Origin: Erythrobasidium yunnanense
Lineage: Eukaryota; Basidiomycota; Cystobasidiomycetes; Erythrobasidiales; Erythrobasidiaceae
Direction of reading: 5' to 3'
Assembly (NCBI GenBank): GCA_001600175.1
Contig: BCJC01000006.1
Location: forward strand, 217,123-262,832
DNA length: 45,710 bases
Shown: one piece after another, positions 12,767-22,086 of the stretch
How positions within the stretch are numbered: position 1 is the first letter of the stretch
Layout of the letters: every line of letters starts with the position of its first letter
The notes under the pieces: generated by a model
The model's input: only the letters and a program-made list of their open reading frames with translations
Database searches by the model: none
What the model was told of the DNA's origin: nothing
Position numbers and translations under genes: made by a program

Positions 12767-13147
12767 ATTGCGTAAGTTAGAGATTACTGCTTGAAGGGAT
12801 TGGGTTGAGAGGAAAGCGCTCCATTCTAAACCGTCTTTGAGGGTGTTGACAGAAGCCAAAAGACGAAGCCGCTAATTCGGGAAGAAAATTTTCAAGGCCG
12901 TGCGGAAGGTCCGTGCTTTGTTTGGCTGCGGCTGCCGATCACGTCTTGTTAGCCAGAGTCTGTACTGGTTGAGAGCATCTTCACCAACTCCTGTTTCAGT
13001 TACGCTATAATTACACGATGAATGGTGAGAGATACAGCGGGATTTGGTGGGCGACGGATATTTCGACCATGAGGTTTTGCAGAAGCGTGTAGTCGAGAGA
13101 AGCATTGGGGCAGTGCCCAAGTAGACACAGGGTTTTGAGATTCCCGC
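12767..13147. other. Spacer between tandem paralogues
   Basis: Lies between the start of the intact copy and the end of the decayed copy, both on the minus strand. It may hold first exons of the intact copy: on the minus strand an acceptor AATTAG at about 12872 opens a frame that runs into the MATETDPLFG exon without a stop. A short open stretch reading NASLDYTLLQNLMVEISVAH (around 13000-13100) may be another exon or a remnant, but I could not connect it with canonical splice sites. Confidence 0.35.
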
Positions 13148-14213
13148 TCAAGCGTCTTGCAAGAACCGATCAAACGCTTCAATCAGATTGAAGCGAGTAA
13201 GGTGCGAGTCGATATGTTCAGGAAAGTTCCGCAGGCATCGTCAACATTCTGCAACCAATAACGAAGCTGTAGGAACCCACATCCGCCAGGTATCCTACGA
13301 ATTTCGGTACTCGCTGCCGATCCAGCTTAGCTCGTAATGATCCAAATTATGGATGTCCGCTGCTCCCTCACATCTCCGTACTTGGCGCCCTCGATCGATA
13401 GCGGACAAGCTGTGCGTCCTTTTGCTTTCTTCTCCTGGATGAACTTAGGCACCGGTAGTGCCGAAGCGTGTACCGGCTCTAGAAGCAGTTTCATGCTGCG
13501 GAAGGTCACTCCCTGCTCGATTTCTTGCTTGACGAAGTACAGATCCACTCTCCACAATCCAGCACGGTATATCAGTCGCTGAGTCTAAGTCAAAGCGCGA
13601 CAGTTGAGGAAGTGGTTGCGAGCGTCTAGAACGCCTATATCGCCGTTTTGGGTGTAGATGCCCGCTCTGATCTTGCAGATGCGGCATACGATAGCTGCAG
13701 GCAGTCCTCGTTGTCAATCAGCTTTTCGCCCTCACGCAGTTATGCCGGCTTACCGGCAGCTGGATGTGGTAGACCATCGCATGTCCAACTGAAGGCAGCG
13801 AGAAGTATCAGCAGATCACGTCGATTGCGCACAAAAAAAAAAACCGCGCAAGCTCACCCGCATTCGCTTCGCCGATGTTCGGCTGCGACTTCCATTCTAC
13901 GAGTAAAGTAAAGGCTGATAATCGACTTCGAGCGATCTGTCTGTTGCTCCAAGGCATACATAGGTCCGAAGCCCAGTTCCAACTGCTCGAGGGTTTTCGA
14001 GAGTGGCTTGAAGTCGTGTTCGACACCATCGGTACCTGTGAGCGTTTGACCGAATAGAGGGTCGTCTTGTAGAAGCATTGGATTGAAGGTGGAGTTCTGT
14101 AATGCTAGCTGATTGTCCATGTCAGCAATTGCAGTGTTTAGTTCAGATGGAGGAGCACTGCTTGCTATGTTGGTGGAAGGACAGGCAGAGAAGGTGGAAG
14201 CTGGAACTCGCAA
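13148..14213 (-). pseudogene. Decaying tandem paralogue of the 11.2-12.8 kb gene
   Basis: Shares the intact copy's order of blocks and splice phases: DPLFGQTLTGTDGVEHDFK, SKSIISLYFTRR, RSECG, an intron, WTCDGLPHP, an intron, CRICK..RNHFLNC, YRAGLWRVDLYF, RVPKFVGYLADV and FPEHIDSHLTRFNLIEAFD. The finger C-x2-C..H-x3-C is more complete than in the other copy. However, an in-frame TAG follows NCRALT near 13586, and frames change around 13365 and 13340, in front of the conserved GYLADV block. The acidic/lysine-rich middle of the intact copy is much shortened. A run of 11 A (plus strand) lies in the first intron. It is most likely a pseudogene; an assembly error would have to occur at least twice to explain it otherwise. 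Confidence 0.6.
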
Positions 14214-14251
14214 CGCGGGGAGGACTGATCAGCATGCTTCATCATCTCGGA

Positions 14252-14634
14252 TCACTTGTACTTGCTGAACGGTGCTACGCTTGACGGATTGGCTGCTTGA
14301 CATTGATAACTCATCGGCTATGCTTACAGGCTTCTTCAGACTTACCATCGTGACACCGTACATTACTTGTCGCCTGAACGCACCAGCGGATGTGATCGTA
14401 ATGGCTCTTGCTCTCTTTCTCCCAAGCGTTAAACTTAGATCTCCTGCCCTCTAAGCTGACGCGACTCCCTACTCCCTCCCGTTCAAAGTTGGCCAGTGCT
14501 GTCGACTCATTCCGTCCAGCAGTGCGCGCTCCTCCTCTGTCTTGTCTGGCGCGGACTTCTCTGCAGCTCAGCCTAGCGTGCCTTGAGAAAGAGGCGTTGT
14601 GCCAGGAAGCGATGCTCGTGCAGTCGCTGAGCAT
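14252..14634 (-). CDS. Small basic hypothetical protein
   Basis: Not recognised. Exons 14634-14346 and 14292-14252 (53-nt intron, donor GTAAGT, acceptor AGCAG) give 109 residues. The N-terminal half is rich in R and S; the C-terminal half is more ordered: FNAWEKESKSHYDHIRWCVQ, then RCHD, then NPSSVAPFSKYK at the end. The perfect donor at the end of a 96-codon open frame is the main support. Other frames in the first exon are also partly open, so the N terminus could be different. It sits between the decayed paralogue and a gene for a likely mitochondrial protein on the same strand. Confidence 0.4.
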
Positions 14635-14763
14635 TGTGGATGTCTAGCTGCCCAGATAGGTGAGTGTTGCTGCAGACTTTCGGAGCTGCGCGATGGAGGC
14701 TAGCATGGCCTTCTGAGTTCGTGAAATCCGAGGACAAAGCCTTCCAATATATATCTTGCTTGT

Positions 14764-15230
14764 CTAGACCAGCCTTTCTGTAGGTTTGCGATCCTGCATA
14801 GTCGTGCTAGCCTGTTGTCCGAGCAGGCGTCTGTCTTTTTCCGAGACGGTCATAAAGTCTTGCTGCAACTTCTGGAACGACTGTCGTATCTACCCGTTCA
14901 GACAAGCATAAGCTACAGTCCTTCTTCTGTTTGGTAAAGAATGAGGGAATCCGTACAGGCTGGAAGCAGTGGTCTTTCTGGTCAAAGTCGTAGAAGAGGA
15001 CAGCGTAGATGCCAGCGACTAGACATCATGGACATATCAGTTGGAAGGTCTTGCGATGCTGTATTGTAAGGGTAAGTCGCACCTCCGCTTGCGAGGAATC
15101 CTAGGACTTGTGCGCTTTTCTGCCAGGGCGCAGGAGCGTCGTGAGTAGGCAGCGGGCCAGAGGGTGTCGAATAGCAGCGATGGGAGCGTGTAAGAGTGCG
15201 ATAAGCTGAACGCTGAGCAGCTGCGAGCAT
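14764..15230 (-). CDS. Small mitochondrial membrane protein, unknown function
   Basis: Exons 15230-15083, 15018-14957 and 14880-14764 (introns 64 and 76 nt) give 108 residues. The N terminus MLAAAQRSAYRTLTRSHRCY is a clear mitochondrial presequence: Arg and Ser rich, no acids. It is followed by one membrane segment, VLGFLASGGVAGIYAVLFY, then DFDQKDHCFQP and a charged tail with DFMTVSEKDRRLLG. The size and layout resemble accessory subunits or assembly factors of the respiratory chain, but I cannot name it. If the second intron is retained, an alternative tail ends at 14807. The first intron and the presequence are the firmest parts. Confidence 0.55.
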
Positions 15231-15358
15231 CGTACGGAAGCTCGATTGAATGGGCAAAGACAGACACGCTTTTGCTGGTCAGGATCAAATGCTACGATTA
15301 TGCATTGCTTTTGGGGCTTTCTCTCATTTCTATTTCATTGACATTATTTCTAGCATCT

Positions 15359-15897
15359 CTAGTTCTGCTTCTGCTCCTCAGGGATGTTGGCAGTCTGCAA
15401 GAGAAAGAGCCAAGACGTCAGTACGGCTTCGCATAAAGTCTGATTTCTGCCGCCCACCGGTGCACCACCTCCAACCTGAGTTGTGCCGAATGCTCCTTCA
15501 GTGTTGAGTCCACCAGACTTGCCAGCAGAGTGGTTGTTGATTTCTGGGAGACATCGATCTTCAGAAAAGGTCTCCAAGAAATTGGGCAAAGCTGGAGCTG
15601 GGAATCACCTGTGATTCCAACGTTTGAGTCGTATGAATCCTGCACGACTGGCTGATCCAGCGGTTTCGATGGCTCTGTACGCCCCGGAGCCTGAATCGCG
15701 CCTGCTCCCTCGGCTGCAACATGACGAGTTAGTTACTGCTTCTCGATACAGATCTCGAGATGCTGCTGCCCACCCTCGGCCTGCTTCTTCAGGTATTTCT
15801 CGCTGGGCTGTCAATTTCGGACGTGAGCTGTCAGATCCCATCATGACGGGCCATCACTGTGTAGTCTGACCTGCTGTCCTCCTGGTGTCTTTGACAT
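15359..15897 (-). CDS. Small hydrophilic protein, five exons
   Basis: Function unknown. Exons 15897-15871, 15807-15750, 15713-15609, 15543-15458 and 15394-15359 join in phase to 103 residues: MSKTPGGQQ, PSEKYLKKQAEGGQQHLEI, then a proline-rich stretch, NVGIT, EINNHSAGKSGGLNTEG, a glycine run and TANIPEEQKQN at the end. There is no membrane segment, cysteine motif or known domain; composition suggests a disordered or stress-type protein. Intron lengths are 63, 36, 65 and 63 nt; the 36-nt one (15714-15749) contains a perfect TAACTAAC branch site. The gene is more than 40% intron. All four junctions use GT..AG with a recognisable branch site, which is why I accept such a small gene. Confidence 0.6.
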
Positions 15898-16095
15898 ATT
15901 GTAAGTTGTAGAGATGTATGGGTGTTTTGTGTACGAAAGGAAAAGAAAGAGAAGCCAACAATTTCTGAGCACTTCGGTTTCTTTTCCACCGATGACGACA
16001 GGCGAAAGAAAGTCGCGATGCTTTTTCAATATTCCCTTCACAAGGCACACACAACTACTACTCTTTGATGTACAACAAGAATATCTGTAAAGAGT

Positions 16096-17630
16096 CTAGT
16101 TGGCGGTCCCGCCGATATCGCGCTGTAACTTGTAGTTTGCGACTTTGGCCCAGTCCATTTTCTGGCGCGTGATCTGCGAGATTTCAATTCTTATCAGGAA
16201 CATCCACGCACACTGTGGTGTACTACTCACAGGCAACGCCCTTCTCAAGCTCTTAAACGTCTTGTCAGCCATCTCGCGATACGTCTCGTTAAGCTCAAGC
16301 TGGTATTCCTCCTCCGCCTTCCCAATGACCTTCATGACCGTCTTCGCGATCTCAGCTGGCGATGCATCTGCCGAGACAGAAGAAGGCAGCTCGAGTTTCG
16401 GCTGATGCGAAGTAGACAGCTGGACATTGCCTTGCTCGAAGAAATGGACGTTTAGCTGGATTTGGCCTGTTAAGCTCGCGGGAGAGGAAGAGAGGTCGAG
16501 TGTGTATGAGGAGCGCCATCTTCCGGTCCTATAAGACACCACACTGTCAGAACACCTTCACAAAAGAGAGGCTTCGGCGAGCTTACCAGTAATTGGACGG
16601 ATTATACTTGTTACCAACGAAATAGAGCGAGAACTTCTTCTGCAGTGGTTCATGCACTTCTTCCACCTCTTCTTCTTTGGTCTCTTCAGCTTTCGATTCA
16701 GGTACTGCGGCGACTGGCTCTTCAGCAGCACTTGCTGGGGTGGAGTCGGCTTGTACGTCTTCGACGATATCTTCGCCTTGGTCAGCAGCCGGTGTAGGTG
16801 CGCTTGTCATTTCGCTGTCCTCTTGAGACTCTGCAGCGCCCGTAGCTTGTTCCTCTGCGAGAGGAGCTGCGAGAGGAGGAACTTCCTCCGATGATGCCTG
16901 AGCGGTCTGTATCACTTCTTCGGATGTCTGTCCAGCAGCCGGCTCCTCCTGCGTCATCTTCTCATCCTCTTTCACTTCATCCTTCTCTACTTCTTCTTGC
17001 ACTGGCGCCTGTGTTTGTTGCGCCTGTTTCGGCTTCACCAGCCTAGTCTGGTACGTCGTGAATACCTTACTGACACCCTCCGCAAAGAACTCCTGCCCAT
17101 AGCTACGTGCAGTCTCTTCGAGCTCTTTCCGAATAACTTCGCACGCAGTATCGATGTGTACAGGAACGGGGTCGGAGCCTGTAAGTCGTAGATGATCAAA
17201 GGACCAGCTTGTACCGCTGTTAGGCTCTATGAACCTGCTTGTTGTACTAGTACTAGAAGTATCGTCTTGAGCAGCGCGGCCAGCTTCGCACACCAGCAAC
17301 TGGAGACGGTGAGCACGTATCAGTTCACGCCCGGGATGTGGTGTGGAAGGAGGGCATAAGAGCGCACTTGTGTCCTGTCAGGTAGGTCAGCAACTATGAA
17401 TTGCTCGACGTTGTATTGCTCCAGCGCAGGTAGGATCCCAGCTTCCAATGCCTCGTCGTCACCAACCAGGGCTCGGATGTCGTTGCTTCGAACATGAGCA
17501 CATTGGGACTTCAGCTGACTTGCTTACTGATATGGGATGAGACGACGCACAACACATCGTTCACTTCGCCGGGAGGACTCTGCAGGATGAACGAACTCGC
17601 GGCTTTCAGTCGCGCCTGGACGTCGGCCAT
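16096..17630 (-). CDS. CAP1: F-actin capping protein alpha subunit with acidic insert
   Basis: With the beta subunit it caps barbed ends of actin filaments, for example in cortical patches. Exons 17630-17551, 17485-17368, 17299-16587, 16528-16231 and 16173-16096 give 428 residues; the usual length is about 260-290. Family landmarks are SPPGEVNDVF-NDIR at the start, SFDHLR, YNPSNYWTGRWRS, QLNVHFFEQGNVQL and the C-terminal RRALP..KMDWAKVANYKLQRD. The extra length is a Glu/Ala/Pro/Gln-rich stretch at about residues 155-275, within exon 3 and placed between the VSKVFTTYQ strand and KFSLYFVGN. It has no stop or frame change and no sign of being an intron, so it is probably a disordered loop. Confidence 0.93.
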
Positions 17631-18129
17631 GCTCTGCTTCGCTGGTGATGCTATCTTCAACAACCGAATGCGAAGACTATTAGATGTTTCTGGTGTGCTT
17701 GTGATGATCAATGAAATGAGCTTGAGGTCCGGATGCAAGATAGACGAAGCCGGCCAAGCTGCGTCTCAAGAATGGTCTCTGTGCATGGACCGACTTATCA
17801 TCATTACCTACTACCTCTAATACCGACTATACCGACTTCCATCTCTCCCATCTTTCCCTGCGCAAGCCAGCTAAAGCGCTTCGCGAAGTTACGACAAGCA
17901 GCATGGCTGTACCATACTTATGTAAGAAGCGGGACAGAACGTCCCAAAAACGTATACCACCCAGCTGAGAAGCACCCAACCTCCCCATCTATTACCGACT
18001 GATCAAGCGCCTTCCCAGTCCCCACCTGATTAGTCCCGACCGCTCACCTAAGCCGGCGCATCAGCTCCATAGTAGACAACGTCATTATCGCTCGCATACT
18101 AATCTCGTCGCTGCTCCGTCTTGTGTCGG
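17631..18129. other. Divergent intergenic region
   Basis: Lies between the CAP1 start (minus) and a small plus-strand frame at 18130. Short open frames exist on both strands but none has a splice pattern, domain or composition that convinces me. It presumably holds the promoters of both neighbours; I see no clear TATA box or repeated motif. Confidence 0.4.
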
Positions 18130-18303
18130 ATGCCGAGCATAATCACTCCCCTTGAGCTTCTAGAGGAAATGACCCGTTTCGATGGCAAGCTCATAAAGCT
18201 GGCTCTCGTGTCAGCGGGACTCTGCTTCATCACCATCACCTTCATCTCCTCCGTCCGTCAAGTCGTGAAGTACCTCCCTGCTCCTCCTTTCCAGAAACAA
18301 TAA
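18130..18303 (+). CDS. Small single-pass membrane peptide (57 aa), tentative
   Basis: An ATG-initiated frame without introns reads MPSIITPLELLEEMTRFDGK, then a 19-residue hydrophobic segment (LALVSAGLCFITITFISSV), then VVKYLPAPPFQKQ and TAA. The charged residues before and the R/K after the segment look like a real membrane anchor. The next gene begins 6 bp downstream in the same frame. It could therefore be an independent micro-protein, an upstream frame of that gene, or its true first exon supplying a signal anchor; I could not find an intron that would fuse the two in phase. Confidence 0.35.
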   Translation: MPSIITPLELLEEMTRFDGKLIKLALVSAGLCFITITFISSVRQVVKYLPAPPFQKQ

Positions 18304-18309
18304 GCAAAG

Positions 18310-19122
18310 ATGCCTCTCGGACTCGCACCCGCTCTCACGCACCATCAATTCGCAAGAGCAGCTCTAGCTGACTCCTATCGTGAGTCAAGCTAGTCTCGGA
18401 CATCCCTGTCCCGATGCTGATCTTCCGATGTTGCAGCCATCTGGAAGAGACAAGACGGACTTCCACCCGCTGTCGGAGGAGAAGCAGTCACGGACGGTGC
18501 CACTGCTAGCCTTCTGGACTCACCCAGTCTGCTAGACCCCTCGCTGGCAGGTCTGGGAAGTGCAACCGACCTGGCTTCAGCTACGACCGCCGCCGCTACC
18601 ATCGCTACTGCTCCTACACAAGCTGCCGGTCCCGATGCTGCTCCAAACCTAGCCTGGCAGCAGTCCTACTCTTCCATGGCTGCTCAGCTCGCCGCTACTC
18701 CATCCCTGATCAACGACCCGACTTACCAGAGTGCCTTCGCTTCTGCTTTCGGACAAGACGGAGCCGCTATGCTCAGCCAGTACAGCACTGCCCTTGCTAC
18801 AGGCGCTACTCTCGATTCATCTGCTATTTCCGGTATCGTCTCGTCTATCGCTGCAAACACAGGCGCGCTCTCTTCAGCAGTAGCTAGCGTTACTTCTTCA
18901 GCTGAAGCCGCTGTCAAGTCGGCCACAAGCGCAATCTCCGACAACGACGACGATGACGAGCTACTACCAGGTGTCAGACCTTCTGGCTCGTCCACAAACA
19001 GCACTTCTACAGACGCTGATGACGATGATCACACTGGCGCTGGTTCTCGCGTCGTCAACACGCAATTCGGGCTCATCGCTGCAACCGCTCTTGTTGCTGG
19101 ATGTGCTGCCATGTTTATCTGA
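18310..19122 (+). CDS. Ser/Ala/Thr-rich probable GPI-anchored surface protein
   Basis: Exons 18310-18379 and 18437-19122 (57-nt intron, GTGAGT..TTGCAG, branch GCTGAT) give 251 residues. The body is rich in A, S, T and G, typical of O-glycosylated wall proteins, with WKRQDG near the start resembling a Kex2-type cleavage site. The C-terminal part has an acidic run (DNDDDDE and DADDDD), small residues, then a hydrophobic end FGLIAATALVAGCAAMFI that fits a GPI-attachment signal. A standard signal peptide is not evident at MPLGLAPALTHHQF, so secretion would need a different first exon, perhaps the hydrophobic frame immediately upstream. Function unknown; the surface role is inferred from composition. 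Confidence 0.6.
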
Positions 19123-19499
19123 TTACCCGAATCGATCTGTCTCTGAACTCGGAGACATGATAAGACCCTCCGGCTATTCTTGATCTGATTATCATAGAGC
19201 ATCTCTCTTGAGGCCACGTATACAGACACTGTTAGATGTATACTTCCTCGATGTAGACTAGTATCTGCTTGCAAACACCCGATTCGGGGTTGATGAGATT
19301 TCCAGTGACCTTTCTTGCCAAGTTGCCTATTTCACGAGACGCCGACGCTTTTGCTTCATGTTCGAATCAAACACCTTCTTCCACTTCATCAACATTCACT
19401 CCATCACCTTGAGCTTTGGCTAAGTCGCCTAAATTCTGCACCTCGGCAAAGCCAAATCAAAAGACCAGCTCGGCTCTGCTTTCTTGCGTTGCGTGTTCC
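19123..19499. other. Intergenic region
   Basis: Between the surface-protein stop and the start of the ACT-domain gene, both on the plus strand. It includes the 3' flank of the first and promoter of the second. An open frame from 19315 overlaps the next gene's first exon in a different phase and looks accidental. I see nothing else in it. Confidence 0.4.
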
Positions 19500-21736
19500 A
19501 TGTCGCACGCAAGAACTTCAATATCCATCTTGGATGCGCGAATCAAGCTTCTTACCATCCCTCGCCATGCCCTCAATGCGAACATGTACACGGTCGCGAG
19601 ATGTCTTGCGTTTCGACATCGCCTGGCGAGCCAGAAAAGGTAGAGCAACGCGAGAGCACTCCATGATATACATTATAAGTAGCGACGATCTTACTCTGCC
19701 TCATCTTCCAGCCGGGATCCCTTCTTCAGCCTGACTTTGAACGCGGTGGAGTTGTCATTATTCTGCGACGATGGAATAGTAGAAGAGGTCTTCTCGAGCG
19801 GCGAATCCGATGAAGCACTACCCAATGACTTTGAAATATCAGAGGATACCTGGCTGGCGCTCCAAGTCGAACAGCACGACAACGATAGCGGATCTCGCAT
19901 ACGCGATATTTCGGCACCTCTCGCAGAGGCAGGCATATCGATTCTCTTCTTGTCAACTTACATTTCAGATGTGATTGATCTCTCTGCTGCATAGAAGTGC
20001 GAACCTTGCTGACAATTTCGCCTGATGCCAGTTCCTCTTGGTGAGCACCACTTGCCCTCCACGCTTTCTATGCGGATCGCAGCCGACTTACAGAGATCGA
20101 TCTACAGATCAAGGAGCATCGACTTGAACTTGTTCTCGACATCCTGAAGCGGGAGAACTTCTACAGTAGCGAAGCAGAGCAGGACACCTCAGCAGGAACA
20201 AGATCGTATTCGCCGTATGCGAGCCAGCCTATGAGTCCGACCAGAAGTCACGACAGTACGCCATCTACATCGTCAGTTTCCAGCGCAGTACAAAGCCCTC
20301 GACATTTCGAACGTTCCTTGCCTGGCGGAACCATCTCAATCGATGATGAGCGAAGTGTATCACTTTCTGCAACGCGGCGGAGTAGCATAGTCAGGACGAC
20401 CTCCGGAAGTCCAGCAACGTCCCCTCTGCGGCCTTCAGACAAGGAGAAGAGTCATTACATCTCGTCGGCTTTGTCCAGCTCCCGACCCGTCTCCTTCTCC
20501 CTTCAAGGCTCAGCTTCACAGGTCGCAAATCCCCAAACAAATGAAAAACCCGATGGTATAGGCGCCGTGTCGGCAGAGATGTCTCCAGCCAGTTCACATG
20601 GCGGTTTTGAGTTGGCAGGTAGCACGTCAAACCAGAGCCAGCCGCGCTCGTGGGAGAAGATGCAGACATCGATGTTATCGGAGCAATCAACAGCTTCTCT
20701 CTTCGACAAAATCTCCCTTTTACCGGATGAGCTGGTCTGTGTCGGGCTTGACATGCAATCGGAGTCCGTTTGGCGACCGAAACTCATCGCTGCGCTCTTC
20801 TATCCAAAAGACCTTCTGCCTCGCAAGAATGTGTCTCGGTCGGACTCACCTGCAGTCGGACCGGAGGAAAAGGAGACGGAAATGAGCAGCCAGTCAACCC
20901 CGCATATCGGTGCGCTCAGAATGTCTGGAGCCGATGGCGAGCCTCAACAAGGTCTCTTCTCGACTACTCCCACCCCAGCTAGACCCATGACGAGTGATAA
21001 AGGCCGCGCCGGTATACATCGATCTGTCTCAGCGTCTTCTGAAGCTTCGATGTCAAACCCTCATCTCAAGAGCACTGAAGAGGCGGACTATCCAGTAAGC
21101 AGGTCGCACTGCTTTATTCGATGGGAATGCGATTGACCTTCGTTGACTTGTCAAACAGGCTCCTTTCGTGTCCTTGACGCTTACAGTCGAGGGCGGATCG
21201 CTGATAGCGGACATTCGAGTCCTACGTGCGCTCTTCGAAGATCAAGACGAATCTTGTGTCTATGCTACTGGTCAAGGCGGTCTTCTGGCAAAGTGGAGCG
21301 GAGAAGACGACGATTACGCCGACGGAAAGCACATCGACTTGGTGGGAGCACGGGACAGATCTGCATCAAGAGGAAGATCAACATCGCGCTCTAGGAGAAT
21401 GGGCCGTTCCGAAACAGATCGGGTACAGGAGCAAGAATACAGCAGCGAAGAAAGCTCGGATGAGGACGAAGACTCGAATATCCAAAGCAGGAAGCTGCTC
21501 AAGTGTCTACAGCTCGATCTATCTAGCTTTGGACTTGAGAAAGCCGGTCTTGTGCACCAATTTGCCGGACTTCTTACAAAAGAAAGGATAGACTTGCTCT
21601 ATTCTGCTACTTTCCGGTGCGCCATCACAATCGCCTGCTTGATACGTGTACTGACAATGTATATAGGACCGCCAACATTCTCGTTGCGAAAGGCAAGATC
21701 CGGAAAGCTCAATATGCTCTGGAGTCCGCTTTCTAG
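19500..21736 (+). CDS. ACT-domain protein resembling CASTOR/GATS arginine sensors
   Basis: Six exons (19500-19639, 19712-19970, 20032-20040, 20108-21094, 21159-21616, 21667-21736) give 640 residues. The first part follows the CASTOR pattern: ISILDARIKLLTIPRHAL, DPFFSLTLNAVELSLFCDDG, WLALQV, then ISAPLAEAGISILFLSTYIS, DFLLIKEHRLELVLDIL. The third exon is only 9 nt (TTCCTCTTG, residues FLL), and leaving it out would delete a core strand. A long Ser/Thr/Pro-rich insert (about 165-400) follows. The second ACT-like half has LVCVGLDMQSESVWRPKLI, APFVSLTLTVEGGSLIAD and ends LLYSATFRTANILVAKGKI. Human CASTOR1 binds arginine and controls TORC1 through GATOR2; a nutrient-sensing role here is inference. 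Confidence 0.75.
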
Positions 21737-22086
21737 CCAGCACTTGTATGACTCGGATACCGAAGTTTCTCAAGCTTGGCTTTCCCTAGATGCCACTGTT
21801 CTTGGCCACTTCGTTTACAGTCTTGACGGTGCCATCAGTGTTTCAACATAGGCTTCGCACTTGGCTAGCGCAGCATTGGCACAGATGCCAACCATGTTAG
21901 ATATGTCTATCAGTCCAGAGGCAGCGGTCTGAGAATGCTTCGGCATTCTTCCTCGATTTTGGTTCAGACCGCGAAACAACATAACATGGAAAAACAATGG
22001 CGCTCTTTCTCAGCCATCCTAGCTTCACTCCTCGTCTCTCCTCTCGTCCACTTCCCTCCAGTCTGCGCATCTAGCCTACCTCCGAT
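21737..22086. other. Intergenic region
   Basis: Between the CASTOR-like gene and the Ecl1-like gene (both plus). A long open frame starting at ATG 21935 runs through here into the next gene, but it ignores a perfect intron at 22224-22275 and reads the conserved cysteine segment in the wrong phase. I therefore treat this stretch as promoter and leader; no distinct motif stands out. Confidence 0.45.

Noticed and set aside
13831-13841. Run of 11 A as a poly(A) tail of a retrocopy
   Set aside because: It lies inside an intron of the decayed paralogue, which keeps its introns, so it is not a processed copy.
19315-19734. 139-codon plus-strand frame
   Set aside because: Overlaps the first exon of the CASTOR-like gene in another phase; no family resemblance.
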